Source: JAAYJT01 sp037445555
Lineage (GTDB): Bacteria; Bacteroidota; Bacteroidia; Bacteroidales; JAAYJT01
DNA length: 64,000 nt
Assembly: GCA_037445555.1 (NCBI GenBank)
Contig: JBBIKG010000005.1
Span: 62,001 to 126,000 of the forward strand
Direction: 5' to 3'
The translations under genes were made by a program, and so were the position numbers. Shown piece after piece: positions 44,224 to 54,065 of the stretch. The notes beneath the pieces are model-generated. The model made no database searches. It had not been told where the DNA came from and worked only from the letters and a program-made list of their open reading frames with translations. The first letter of the stretch is position 1, and each line of letters begins with the position of its first letter.

Positions 44224-46692
44224 ATGAAGCACGTCTTAAGCACCACCATAACTATTATCATTCTTTCACTGCTTTCTTTGTTGGCTACGGCACAGGAAAG
44301 GGTGCCTAAAAGGTTGGCTTTAGCGGACGAGGCTTTTAAAAGCTATCAGTACAATACCGCACTGGCCAGGTACAAAAAGGCTTACTCAAGGGCCCGAAGC
44401 AAGATCAACAAAGACCGCATCCTTTACCAGATAGCCGAATGTTACCGGCTCACCAACGATGTGAAACGGGCTGAAATTACCTACCGCCGCCTGACGCGAT
44501 CAAAGTTTGAACGCCAGGAACCTTTGCTGATGCTGCACTACGGAGATATGCTCAGAGCGAATCAGAAATATGACGAAGCCGAAGCCGCCTACCTCCAGTT
44601 TCAGGTTCTTTCGTCTAAGGACAGCCGAGTCGATATTGGACTGGAATCTGTCAGACAGGCACGAACCTGGATGGCCAACCCGACCAAATATGAAGTGAAA
44701 AACGAGCGTAAGCTCAACTCCCGCGAGGATGACTATGCTCCTGCCTGGGCAGACAAAAACTACACCTCACTGTTTTTCACCTCTAATCGCGACGGTGTGG
44801 TAGGTAAAGGCAGGGATGACTGGACTAACATGAACTATACGGATTTCGTTTACGCCCGCCGCGATCCCAAAGGCGATTGGGGCACACCGGTACTTGCCGA
44901 TAACCAGCAGCAGCTTAATACCGGTTCGCACGAAGGTGTAGGCACTCTGCAGCAACGATTTAGCCTTCTGTATTTTACGCGATGCTACAGCCAACGTACA
45001 GACCAGGAAAGGGGACATGGATGCCAGGTCTACACCACAAGGCGCGAAGCCAATGGATGGGCGGAACCGAAGAAGCTTGACCTGGGAGGGGATACTACCA
45101 ACGTGGTCGGTCATCCCACCCTGTCAAACGATGAACTTATTATCATTTTCTCAGCCGACTTCGAAGGAGGTTATGGGGGAAAAGACCTGTACAAAGCCAC
45201 CCGAAAAACTTCAGCTGATATTTTTGGGAGACCGGTCAATCTGGGCCCGGCTATCAACTCCTCAGGGGATGAAATGTATCCATTCCTTCGCAGCGATACA
45301 GTGTTGTATTTTGCTTCAAACGGACACGCCGGGCTGGGTGGATTGGATATTTTCAAATCATCGATGGCAGATGGGAAATGGCAGAAACCCGTCAACATGC
45401 AGTATCCTGTCAACAGCCCCAGTGACGATTTCGCCATCATTTTTCATCCTGACGACGAACAGGGCTATTTTTCATCCAATCGCAAAGGTGGAAGAGGTGG
45501 CGATGACCTGTGGTCGTTCGTTAAACCGCCCCTCGTTTTTGCTTTGCAAGGTGTAGTAAAAGACGCCTCGAACCTGCAGTTTGTTCAGGCTGCTTCCATC
45601 CGATTTATCGGCTCAGACGGATCAAATGTGGAAGCAAAAACAGACCCTAAGGGATTTTACAGCTTTGCCCGGTCGCAAATCAAACCGAATACAACTTACG
45701 ACCTTACCGTAAACAAGGAAAATTACTTCGTGGCAAAAGGCCGCATCACAACGGTGGATGTGTTTGCAAACCGCGATTTTGTGCTCGACTTTGACCTGGA
45801 ACCCATACCGCAAAAGCCGATACCCCTGCCCGAAATTCGTTATGAGCTAGCCAAATGGGACTTGCTTCCACAGTATCAGGACTCGTTGCAGGGTCTGATC
45901 CGGGTGCTTGACCAGAATGAAACCCTGGTCATCGAGCTGGGCGCACATACCGACTCCCGTAATACGTTCGAGTACAATGATATTCTTTCACAAAAAAGGG
46001 CAGAGTCGGTAGTTAATTACCTGATTCAGCGAGGGATAGCCAGTGACAGGCTTGTGGCAAAGGGATATGGCGAGCGCGTACCCCGAACACTCGAAAAAGA
46101 CATTGCCGTGGATGGATTCCTTTTCAAAGAAGGCAGCTTGCTTGACGACGTCTTTATCAACGCACTGCCTACCATGGCCCAGCGTGAAGCCGCCCACCAG
46201 CTTAACCGCCGTACAGAATTCAGAATACTCAGCAAGGATTATGTTCCGAAACCCAAGCCGTTAACTGCAGCCACTCCGATCCAGATTGTTGTTAATCCAG
46301 AGGAGAATATTGTGAACTACCGGAGCGGAGCAAATGGCGAAGTCTATGTGCCATGCATTCTCAACGGGTACAATATGATACTCACCCTGAGCGGAACTGA
46401 TAAAATCCAGGTAACCGTATCGCTCGACCAGGCAATGAAACTGTTGCTTGAAGGAGCCATCAACCGAAACGATTTTGAAGGCAACGCTGAGCAGGTACTT
46501 AGAGCGGGTAGTATCAGCGATGGGGCAGTTTTCACAATCAAAGAACTACGTATCGGCAAAAATACCGTGAAAAACCTGAAGGCTAAGGTGGCTCACCTCC
46601 AGATCGACCCCCTGGTATTGGGTGAGGAAGTTCTGCATCAGTTTGGCACCTATTCGATCGACAAGGATAAAAAGCAAATATCATTCAAATAG
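44224..46692 (+). CDS. PorE-like OmpA-family protein (TPR, PD40 propeller, CRD, OmpA) with a retropepsin-like tail
   Basis: The 822-residue protein begins with a signal peptide (MKHVLSTTITIIILSLLSLL). Next come a TPR-like region (about 20-130), a PD40 beta-propeller (about 140-430, with FFTSNRDG, IIFSADFEGGYGGKDLY and YFASNGHAGLGGLDIF), a carboxypeptidase-regulatory-like domain (about 440-520) and an OmpA domain (about 555-680, with ELGAHTDSRNTFEYNDILSQ). This order is that of PorE, a T9SS component bound to peptidoglycan. The last 135 residues resemble a retropepsin-like aspartic protease fold, but the catalytic D-T/S-G is replaced by LSGT. A start at 44188 is possible but would spoil the signal peptide. 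Confidence 0.82.
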   Translation: MKHVLSTTITIIILSLLSLLATAQERVPKRLALADEAFKSYQYNTALARYKKAYSRARSKINKDRILYQIAECYRLTNDVKRAEITYRRLTRSKFERQEPLLMLHYGDMLRANQKYDEAEAAYLQFQVLSSKDSRVDIGLESVRQARTWMANPTKYEVKNERKLNSREDDYAPAWADKNYTSLFFTSNRDGVVGKGRDDWTNMNYTDFVYARRDPKGDWGTPVLADNQQQLNTGSHEGVGTLQQRFSLLYFTRCYSQRTDQERGHGCQVYTTRREANGWAEPKKLDLGGDTTNVVGHPTLSNDELIIIFSADFEGGYGGKDLYKATRKTSADIFGRPVNLGPAINSSGDEMYPFLRSDTVLYFASNGHAGLGGLDIFKSSMADGKWQKPVNMQYPVNSPSDDFAIIFHPDDEQGYFSSNRKGGRGGDDLWSFVKPPLVFALQGVVKDASNLQFVQAASIRFIGSDGSNVEAKTDPKGFYSFARSQIKPNTTYDLTVNKENYFVAKGRITTVDVFANRDFVLDFDLEPIPQKPIPLPEIRYELAKWDLLPQYQDSLQGLIRVLDQNETLVIELGAHTDSRNTFEYNDILSQKRAESVVNYLIQRGIASDRLVAKGYGERVPRTLEKDIAVDGFLFKEGSLLDDVFINALPTMAQREAAHQLNRRTEFRILSKDYVPKPKPLTAATPIQIVVNPEENIVNYRSGANGEVYVPCILNGYNMILTLSGTDKIQVTVSLDQAMKLLLEGAINRNDFEGNAEQVLRAGSISDGAVFTIKELRIGKNTVKNLKAKVAHLQIDPLVLGEEVLHQFGTYSIDKDKKQISFK

Positions 46693-46697
46693 TTGTC

Positions 46698-47870
46698 ATG
46701 CAAAGCACCTCGCTTTATGGACTCAGGGGTGTATCATCAGCTAAGGAGGATGTGCACAAGGCAATTCAGCATACCGGCAAGGGAATCTTTCCGGGAGCAT
46801 TCTGCAAAGTGATTCCTGACATCCTGAATGGCAGCCTGGAGCATTGTCTGGTTATGCATGCCGACGGCGCCGGCACCAAATCATCGTTGGCCTACATGTA
46901 CTGGCGGGAAACCGGTGATATGAGCGTCTGGAAAGGAATTGCCCAGGATGCCATCGTTATGAATCTGGACGATCTTCTATGCGTAGGAGTGACCGACAAC
47001 ATCGTGCTGTCCTCCACCATCGGGCGAAATAAGAACCTCATTCCCGGCGAGGTCATCAGCGCAATCATTTCCGGAACAGAGGAGTTTCTAGATAAGATGC
47101 GCGGCCTTGGCATAGGGATTTGGTCAGCGGGCGGCGAGACTGCCGATGTGGGCGATCTCGTCCGCACAATCATAGTTGATTCGACAGTGGTGGCCTGTGC
47201 CAGAAGAGATGAGATAATCAGCAATGCCAATATCAGACCGGGACATGTAATAGTAGGTCTTGCGTCTTTTGGTAAGGCGAGCTATGAGGATTTCTACAAC
47301 AGCGGCATCGGAAGTAACGGGCTTACCTCAGCCCGGCACGACATTTTTTCGAAGAATTACGCGACACAGTTCCCTGAGACGTATGACCCGTTGCTGCCCT
47401 CAGACCTAGTTTACAGTGGCAGTATAAACCTGACAGATCCTTCAGATGTGGAAGGGTGCACCGCCGGTCAGCTGGTACTGTCGCCCACACGCACCTATGC
47501 TCCGTTGGTCAGGCAGGTTCTGAAGGAATTGCCTCAGCACATCAAAGGCATGGTACATTGCAGCGGAGGCGGACAGACCAAAATTCTCCATTTCGTTGAT
47601 GACATGCATATCATAAAGGACAACCTCTTCTCTCCTCCATCGGTGTTCGGCCTGATACGGCAGGAGTCGGGCGCTTCGTGGCACGAAATGTACCAGGTGT
47701 TTAACATGGGGCACCGGTTCGAGTTTTATGCTGAAAATGATATTGCTGACGAAATTATCGCCATCGCCAATGGGTTCAACATCGGTGCACAAATCATTGG
47801 CCAGTGCCTCCCGGCGAAGGGTAAAAAGTTGACAATCAAACATCCCGATGGCGAGCTCACCTTTCCGTGA
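46698..47870 (+). CDS. purM: AIR synthase-related protein (PurM-like)
   Basis: The 390-residue protein has PurM features: HADGAGTKSSLAYMYW near residue 55, AQDAIVMNLDDLLCVGVTDN near 85 and GGETADVGDLVR near 150. PurM closes the imidazole ring in purine synthesis. At 390 residues it is longer than E. coli PurM (about 345), as in other Bacteroidota. It follows the PorE-like gene by five bases. Confidence 0.87.
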   Translation: MQSTSLYGLRGVSSAKEDVHKAIQHTGKGIFPGAFCKVIPDILNGSLEHCLVMHADGAGTKSSLAYMYWRETGDMSVWKGIAQDAIVMNLDDLLCVGVTDNIVLSSTIGRNKNLIPGEVISAIISGTEEFLDKMRGLGIGIWSAGGETADVGDLVRTIIVDSTVVACARRDEIISNANIRPGHVIVGLASFGKASYEDFYNSGIGSNGLTSARHDIFSKNYATQFPETYDPLLPSDLVYSGSINLTDPSDVEGCTAGQLVLSPTRTYAPLVRQVLKELPQHIKGMVHCSGGGQTKILHFVDDMHIIKDNLFSPPSVFGLIRQESGASWHEMYQVFNMGHRFEFYAENDIADEIIAIANGFNIGAQIIGQCLPAKGKKLTIKHPDGELTFP

Positions 47871-47951
47871 GGTATACCGGCTGACCTGATTATTGCCGGC
47901 TTGCAGTACTAGCCTCTGAGGCCCGAAGGCAATACCAAAGCTATTTATTTC

Positions 47952-47959
47952 TATTTTTG
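47952..47959 (+). promoter_or_regulatory. Candidate -7 element for prfA
   Basis: TATTTTTG fits TAnnTTTG and lies 26 bases before the prfA ATG at 47986. Confidence 0.45.
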
Positions 47960-47985
47960 CAACCGAATCAGGAGATGTAAGAATT

Positions 47986-49056
47986 ATGCTGGATAAACTG
48001 GAAGCCATCTACAATAAATGGCTCACTGTGCAGGAAGAACTCAATAACCCGACCGTGATGAGCGACATGAAGCGCTACGTGAAGCTCAACCGCGATTATA
48101 AGGAGTTGCAGGCTATTGTTGACGCATATTTCCGCTATAAAAAGATCATTGAAGATATAGACTCTGCCAAAGCTGTGCTTTATTATGAAAAGGATGAAGA
48201 ATTCAGGCTAATGGCGAGGGAAGAGCTGGCACAACTGACTTCCGATAAGGAAAACCTCGATGAAGAAATTCGCATACTGCTGTTGCCTTCCGATCCGCAA
48301 GACAGTAAAAACGCCATTCTTGAAATACGCGCCGGAACGGGAGGTGATGAAGCTAGCATTTTTGCCGGTGACCTGTTCCGTATGTATTCCAAATTCTGTG
48401 AAAAGAAAAACTGGAGGATGGAACTTGTTGACAGTACCGAAGGAACGGTGGGTGGCTTCAAAGAAATCATTGTCAACGTGATAGGAGACAATGTGTACGG
48501 CCAGCTCAAATACGAGTCGGGGGTGCACCGGGTACAGCGAGTTCCTCAAACCGAAACCCAGGGAAGAGTACACACTTCAGCCGCCACGGTAGCAGTGTTG
48601 CCCGAAGCCGATGAATTTGACGTGGAACTAAAAAATGAAGATATCCGGAAAGACACATTCTGTTCGTCGGGGCCCGGCGGACAATCAGTAAATACTACCT
48701 ATTCGGCTGTGCGTCTCACCCATGTTCCCACCGGTATCGTTGTGCAATGTCAGGATCAGAAGTCGCAGATTAAAAACCTCGAAAAAGCCATGAGCGTGCT
48801 GCGCACTCGCATCTATGAGCTGGAGTACCAGAAATACCTCGATGAGATTACCTCAAAGCGCAGGACTATGGTAAGCACCGGCGATCGCTCGGCAAAGATT
48901 CGTACCTACAACTATCCGCAGGGCCGTGTCACCGATCATCGTATTAATGTGTCGGTCTACAACCTGCCAGTGTTCATGGATGGGGAAATCGGAGAGATGA
49001 TCGATGCGTTACAGCTCGCAGAAAATGCTGAACGAATGAAAGAAGCCGTAGCCTAA
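47986..49056 (+). CDS. prfA: Peptide chain release factor 1
   Basis: This 356-residue protein ends translation at UAA and UAG. The tripeptide PQT in VQRVPQTETQGRVHTSA fits the PxT stop-codon reader of RF1, and the GGQ loop is SSGPGGQSVNTTYSAVRLTH. Length and order of domains are normal. pyrF follows 15 bases later. Confidence 0.96.
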   Translation: MLDKLEAIYNKWLTVQEELNNPTVMSDMKRYVKLNRDYKELQAIVDAYFRYKKIIEDIDSAKAVLYYEKDEEFRLMAREELAQLTSDKENLDEEIRILLLPSDPQDSKNAILEIRAGTGGDEASIFAGDLFRMYSKFCEKKNWRMELVDSTEGTVGGFKEIIVNVIGDNVYGQLKYESGVHRVQRVPQTETQGRVHTSAATVAVLPEADEFDVELKNEDIRKDTFCSSGPGGQSVNTTYSAVRLTHVPTGIVVQCQDQKSQIKNLEKAMSVLRTRIYELEYQKYLDEITSKRRTMVSTGDRSAKIRTYNYPQGRVTDHRINVSVYNLPVFMDGEIGEMIDALQLAENAERMKEAVA

Positions 49057-49071
49057 AATTTTACGGTTAAC

Positions 49072-49896
49072 ATGAATAAATCCGAACTAATCAGCCAAAT
49101 CCGCAGAAAAAAGTCTTTTCTCTGCATCGGGTTGGACACGGAGGTAGGAAAACTTCCCGCCCATATTGCAATATCCGATGATCCAGTCTTTGATTTTAAC
49201 AGACAGATCATAGATGCCACACACGATCTGGCCGTAGCTTACAAACCCAACCTTGCTTTTTACGAAAGTCAGAAGTCGAACGGGTGGAGGAGCCTAGAAA
49301 AAACCATTGACTACATACGCCGCAATTATCCCGGCATTTTCATCATAGCCGATGCCAAACGAGGCGATATCGGCAACACGTCGCTTCAATACGCCAAAGC
49401 GTTTCTCGATGATGAGGAAGGACTTGGTTTTGACGCCATTACCGTGGCGCCCTACATGGGGCAAGACTCCGTATCGCCCTACCTGAATTATGCCTCGAAA
49501 TGGGCCATTGTGCTGATACTTACCTCAAACAAAGGAGCTGCCGATTTTCAATACAAAACGATGGACGGTGGAAGAAGTCTTTGGGAACACACTCTCGAAA
49601 CTGCGGCATCGTGGGGAAGCCCTGATAATATGATGTTTGTTATAGGGGCTACGCAGGCAAGCATGCTCAGTAGAGTGCGGCAGATCGTACCTGACCATTT
49701 TCTTCTTGTACCTGGTGTAGGTGCACAGGGAGGGAACCTGCAGGAAGTCGTTCGGTTTGGATTGAACAAAGAGGTAGGCTTACTAATAAATGTATCACGC
49801 AGCGTAATTTTTGCTTCCTCAGGCAGCGATTTTGCACATAGGGCCAGAGAGGAGGCCTTCAAGCTTCAGCAGCAGATGCAGGCATACATACGCTAA
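49072..49896 (+). CDS. pyrF: Orotidine 5'-phosphate decarboxylase (type 2)
   Basis: The 274-residue enzyme makes UMP. The active-site motif DAKRGDIGNTS lies near residue 92, and AVAYKPNLAFYES near 55. The type 2 family is the usual one in Bacteroidota. It ends before a bidirectional terminator. Confidence 0.95.
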   Translation: MNKSELISQIRRKKSFLCIGLDTEVGKLPAHIAISDDPVFDFNRQIIDATHDLAVAYKPNLAFYESQKSNGWRSLEKTIDYIRRNYPGIFIIADAKRGDIGNTSLQYAKAFLDDEEGLGFDAITVAPYMGQDSVSPYLNYASKWAIVLILTSNKGAADFQYKTMDGGRSLWEHTLETAASWGSPDNMMFVIGATQASMLSRVRQIVPDHFLLVPGVGAQGGNLQEVVRFGLNKEVGLLINVSRSVIFASSGSDFAHRAREEAFKLQQQMQAYIR

Positions 49897-50058
49897 TACT
49901 GTTACCTCATCAATTTTTGTCCCAAAATAAAATCACAGAATGCTGAGTGGGGCTTCAGGCCATTCCTGTTGATGGAATTATGTCGGGCTCGTCATATACC
50001 GTATCAGACTGCCTTGATGAGCGGAAGTACCCGGAAGTGAGGTCGAAAGGAAAAGAAA

Positions 50059-50105
50059 CAAGCCCCCTGACCTGCCTGGAACAGAGGGCTTGATATTATT
50101 TTTTC
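50059..50105. terminator. Bidirectional terminator between pyrF and ilvE
   Basis: CAAGCCC (50059-50065) pairs with GGGCTTG (50086-50092). A T run follows on the plus strand, and an A-rich stretch before the stem provides T residues on the minus strand. It can serve both convergent genes. Confidence 0.75.
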
Positions 50106-50114
50106 TCTCCTGGT

Positions 50115-51134
50115 TTAATCAACGTAAGTTATCCACCCGAATTTGTCGGGTTCGTCGCCGTGCTGAATACCCCGAAGCCTGTTGTAGAGTTTGGTTGATA
50201 CAGGCCCGGCTTTGCCATCCTTGCAGAAACTGAAAGTTCGCCCGGTTTCCCTGTCGATAATGCTGCAAATGGGACTGATCACCGCCGCTGTGCCGCATGC
50301 TCCGGCCTCGTCAAATTCAGCCAGCTCATCGACGCAGATGGGGCGGCGTTCTACCTTCATTCCCATATCGGCTGCCAGCTCCATCAGGCTCTTATTCGTG
50401 ATGGAGGGCAAGATTGTATCACTTAACGGGGTTAGGTAACTGTTTCCTTTAATGCCGAAGAAGTTGGCAGGCCCAGCCTCGTCGATAAACTTCCTTTCTT
50501 TGGAGTCGAGAAACAACACACTGGCAAAACCTTCATTATGGGCGCGCTCACTGGCCCTCAGGCTGGCCGCATAGTTTCCTCCTACTTTATACTGTCCGGT
50601 ACCTTTGGGAGCCGTGCGGTCGTAATCGCGGGCAATCTGAATCCTGACGGGGTTGAACCCTTCTTTGAAATAAGGTCCCACCGGGGTTACAAAAACTACA
50701 AACATGTACTCATCCGCCGGCTTGACACCAACCTTTGGGCCCGAACCGAAAAGTAGTGGCCTGATATACAGCGAGGCGCCGGTTCCATAAGGGGGAACAA
50801 AACGCTTGTTCATCGCAACCACCTTGAAAATGGCCTCCTTAAACAAAGTAATGGGTGGTTCGGCCATCATGATGCCGTAGGCAGAAAACTGCATTCTTTT
50901 GGCATTTTCTTCCCAGCGGAAAAGACGTATGCGCCCGTCTTTTCCCATGTAGGCCTTCATGCCTTCAAAGGCTTCCTGGCCATAGTGCAATGCCGTGGCG
51001 GCAATGTGGACACTCAGAAACTCTGAAGAAGAGATCTCAAGTGCGCCCCATGCGCCGTTACGATAGTAACAACGGACATTGTAATCGGTTTTCTGATACC
51101 CGAAGGGAAGACCTCCCCAGTCAAGATTAGTCAT
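50115..51134 (-). CDS. ilvE: Branched-chain amino acid aminotransferase
   Basis: This 339-residue PLP enzyme transfers amino groups to and from leucine, isoleucine and valine. The PLP lysine is in GTGQYKVGGNYAASLRA, and the cofactor phosphate region is near ACGTAAVISPI. I chose MTNLDWGGLPFGYQ at 51134 as the start; an in-frame ATG 12 codons upstream is less typical. Confidence 0.93.
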   Translation of the reverse strand: MTNLDWGGLPFGYQKTDYNVRCYYRNGAWGALEISSSEFLSVHIAATALHYGQEAFEGMKAYMGKDGRIRLFRWEENAKRMQFSAYGIMMAEPPITLFKEAIFKVVAMNKRFVPPYGTGASLYIRPLLFGSGPKVGVKPADEYMFVVFVTPVGPYFKEGFNPVRIQIARDYDRTAPKGTGQYKVGGNYAASLRASERAHNEGFASVLFLDSKERKFIDEAGPANFFGIKGNSYLTPLSDTILPSITNKSLMELAADMGMKVERRPICVDELAEFDEAGACGTAAVISPICSIIDRETGRTFSFCKDGKAGPVSTKLYNRLRGIQHGDEPDKFGWITYVD

Positions 51135-51505
51135 ATTGATATAGTTGTAGGTTAAATTTGATTGTAACACGACGAAATTAAAAAGAAATCCAATATGTAC
51201 CTAATACATAGGTAACATTTCTCACAAATTGCCATATCGATATTACACTGGTAATATGATAGTTAACTAAATGATTTTTGTCCTCATTTGACTAATGTCG
51301 TCTGAGGCAGTTGAATAACCTAGAATTTCGATTCGCACAGGCTACAACACATTAATCGGCCGAGCAAGACCCTGTGCACTCAAGTCACTTCATCCCTAGG
51401 CCGAAATGGTTTCGCAATAAGATTCAGCAGTCTGGACAATTTGTCAGTCACCCTTGAGGTGGCATATTGTTTGTTCACCCATGCCCAAACAAACAAAATG
51501 CAGTC
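51135..51505. other. Intergenic region between ilvE and htpG with two palindromes
   Basis: This 371-base divergent region holds no gene. It contains two perfect inverted repeats: TACCTA-N5-TAGGTA at 51198-51214 and ATATTAC-N4-GTAATAT at 51240-51257. Both lie closer to ilvE and could be operators. I saw no strong TAnnTTTG element for either gene. Confidence 0.5.
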
Positions 51506-53410
51506 ATGACAAAGGAAAAAGGAACAATCAACGTAAAGACTGAGAACATTTTCCCGATTATTAAGAAATTTCTTTATTCGGACCACGAAATTTTTCTTCG
51601 GGAAATCATTTCGAATGCCATTGATGCAACACTCAAACTAAAAACTCTGGCCTCGGTCGGCGAATTCAGCCAGGATCTGGGCGACCTTACCATAGAGGTG
51701 CTTCTGGATGAAAAGAAAAAGACCTTAACAGTGAGAGATAAAGGCATTGGAATGACAGCCGCCGAAATTAATCAGTATATCAATCAGATAGCATTTTCGG
51801 GAGCTGAAGAGTTTCTTGAGAAATACAAAGGCAAGGGCGAGACAGAAGTTCTGATCGGGCATTTTGGCCTTGGATTTTATTCTTCCTTCATGGTCAGCGA
51901 TAAGGTCGAAATAATAACACGCTCATACAAAACCGACGACGATGCCTACCCGGTGAAATGGTCATGCGATGGCAGCCCTGAATTTACGTTGACCAAGGCA
52001 AAAAAAACCGGGCGTGGTACTGATATCGTGATGCACATCAACGACGATTCCAAGGAATTTCTGGATCAATTCAGGATCCGGGAGCTATTGCGCAAATATT
52101 GCAAGTTCCTGCCCATCCCTATCCAGTTTGGTACGGAAAAAGTGACCGAAACTATCGAGGGAGAAACCGATGAAAATGGCAAACCTAAAACACGGGAAAC
52201 AGAAAAACCACGTTTAATTAACAACACAAACCCTCTATGGAAAAGAAAGCCTGCCGAGCTCAAAGATGAGGATTATAAGGCTTTCTATCGCGAGCTTTAT
52301 CCTACCACATTTGATGAGCCATTGTTCAGCATCCATCTGAACGTGGATTACCCCTTTAACCTTACCGGAATTCTTTACTTCCCGAAAGTTAAAAACAACT
52401 ATGAGCTCCAAAAAAATAAAATTCAGCTATACAGCAACCAGGTATATGTCACCGATTCGGTGGAGGGAATAGTACCTGATTTTCTGACTCTGCTGCATGG
52501 GGTACTTGACTCACCCGATATACCCCTGAACGTATCTCGAAGCTACCTTCAGAACGATACCAACGTACGTAAGATATCCAATCATATCATGAAGAAAGTG
52601 GCTGACAAGCTTGAAAACTTGTTTAAGACCGACCGCGAAGCGTTTGAAAAGAAGTGGAATGATATCAGAATATTCATTGAATACGGTATAGTTTCGGAAC
52701 CCAGCTTCTATGAACGAGCCGAAAAATTCACACTGCTTCGAAATACCGGGGGCAAATATTTCACCATTGATGAATATCAAAACCACACCAAAGAAAACCA
52801 GACCGATAAGAATAAGCGCCAGGTGTATCTCTATACATCCAGCCCTGAAGAACAGCATGCTTACATACAGGCTGCGACAGACCGCGGCTATGATGTACTT
52901 GTTATGGACGGCCCCATCGATGTGCACTTTATGAGCCACCTGGAGCAGAAGCTGAAAGATACCGGTTTCGTCCGCATTGACAGTGACCTGATCACTAAAC
53001 TCATTCAAAAGGAAGAAGCTCCGGATCCACTGCTGAACGAAGAACAGACCTCAACACTGAAATCGCTTGTGGAAAATTATGTAGAGAAGGAAAAGTTCGA
53101 GATTTCAGCCGAGGGAATCAGCCCCGACGATCCTCCCATTCTGATTGTCAGGCCCGAATTTATGCGCCGGATGAAAGATATGGCAGCGTTGGGCGGGGGA
53201 TACTCATTTATGGGCGACATGCCCGACCACTACAAACTGGTCATCAACACCAACCATCGACTGGTGGTTCAGTTGCTCGACGAAACCAGCGACGAGAGGA
53301 AACAGCAACTGATGCGCCAGATGATTGATCTTGCTCTGCTCTCGCAAAACATGCTTAAAGGCCAGGCAATGACCGATTTTGTAAAGCGAAGTATCGATCT
53401 GATGAATTAG
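51506..53410 (+). CDS. htpG: Molecular chaperone HtpG (Hsp90)
   Basis: The 634-residue chaperone has the GHKL ATP-binding site at the N-terminus (FLREIISNAIDAT, DKGIGMTAAEINQYIN, GHFGLGFYSSFMV), then the middle and C-terminal dimerisation domains. The start MTKEKGTINVKTENIFP at 51506 is the family start; an in-frame ATG at 51467 lies upstream. Length is normal. Confidence 0.96.
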   Translation: MTKEKGTINVKTENIFPIIKKFLYSDHEIFLREIISNAIDATLKLKTLASVGEFSQDLGDLTIEVLLDEKKKTLTVRDKGIGMTAAEINQYINQIAFSGAEEFLEKYKGKGETEVLIGHFGLGFYSSFMVSDKVEIITRSYKTDDDAYPVKWSCDGSPEFTLTKAKKTGRGTDIVMHINDDSKEFLDQFRIRELLRKYCKFLPIPIQFGTEKVTETIEGETDENGKPKTRETEKPRLINNTNPLWKRKPAELKDEDYKAFYRELYPTTFDEPLFSIHLNVDYPFNLTGILYFPKVKNNYELQKNKIQLYSNQVYVTDSVEGIVPDFLTLLHGVLDSPDIPLNVSRSYLQNDTNVRKISNHIMKKVADKLENLFKTDREAFEKKWNDIRIFIEYGIVSEPSFYERAEKFTLLRNTGGKYFTIDEYQNHTKENQTDKNKRQVYLYTSSPEEQHAYIQAATDRGYDVLVMDGPIDVHFMSHLEQKLKDTGFVRIDSDLITKLIQKEEAPDPLLNEEQTSTLKSLVENYVEKEKFEISAEGISPDDPPILIVRPEFMRRMKDMAALGGGYSFMGDMPDHYKLVINTNHRLVVQLLDETSDERKQQLMRQMIDLALLSQNMLKGQAMTDFVKRSIDLMN

Positions 53411-53475
53411 TGGTTTTAAGATGTAACTTCGCAGCAAATTCAATGTCAAATTTTTAATCATAAAACCTACCAGAC

Positions 53476-54063
53476 ATGAAAAAATTCACCGGTATTCTGG
53501 TTATTCTGGCTGCAATCGTTCTGCTTGTGATTTGGACCGCTGGCATTTACAACGGATTGGTCACTTCGCAGGAAAAAGTCGACGGACAGTGGGCACAGGT
53601 TGAAAATGCCTACCAGCGAAGGGCTGACCTCATCCCCAACCTCGTAGCTACTGTAAAAGGCTATGCCGAATTTGAGCGCGAAACTCTTGAAGCTGTGATT
53701 AATGCCCGTTCAAAAGCGACTCAGGTGACCATCGACCCTACCAACCTCAACGAGCAGACCATGGCTAAATTTCAGGAAGCACAGGGCCAGCTGAGTTCGA
53801 CACTGTCGCGTCTTATGGTGGTGATCGAACGCTATCCCGACCTGAAGGCAAACCAAAATTTCCTGGAACTTCAGTCGCAGCTCGAAGGTACCGAAAACCG
53901 CATTGCTGTTGAGCGCGGGCGTTTTAACGACATGGCGAGGGAGTACAATACTTTCATCCGTCGGTTTCCGCGTAATATGATTGCCGGAATGTTCGGGTTC
54001 GACCGCAAGCCCTATTTCGAAGCAAAAGAAGGTGCTGACACCGCCCCTAAAGTTGAATTCTGA
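53476..54063 (+). CDS. lemA: LemA family membrane protein
   Basis: The 195-residue protein has one N-terminal membrane helix followed by long helices with the LemA block GQWAQVENAYQRRADLIPNLVATVKG. The family's biochemical role is not settled. It leads a three-gene group with two TPM-domain proteins, spaced by 2 and 6 bases, a grouping found in many bacteria. Confidence 0.9.
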   Translation: MKKFTGILVILAAIVLLVIWTAGIYNGLVTSQEKVDGQWAQVENAYQRRADLIPNLVATVKGYAEFERETLEAVINARSKATQVTIDPTNLNEQTMAKFQEAQGQLSSTLSRLMVVIERYPDLKANQNFLELQSQLEGTENRIAVERGRFNDMAREYNTFIRRFPRNMIAGMFGFDRKPYFEAKEGADTAPKVEF

Positions 54064-54065
54064 CC

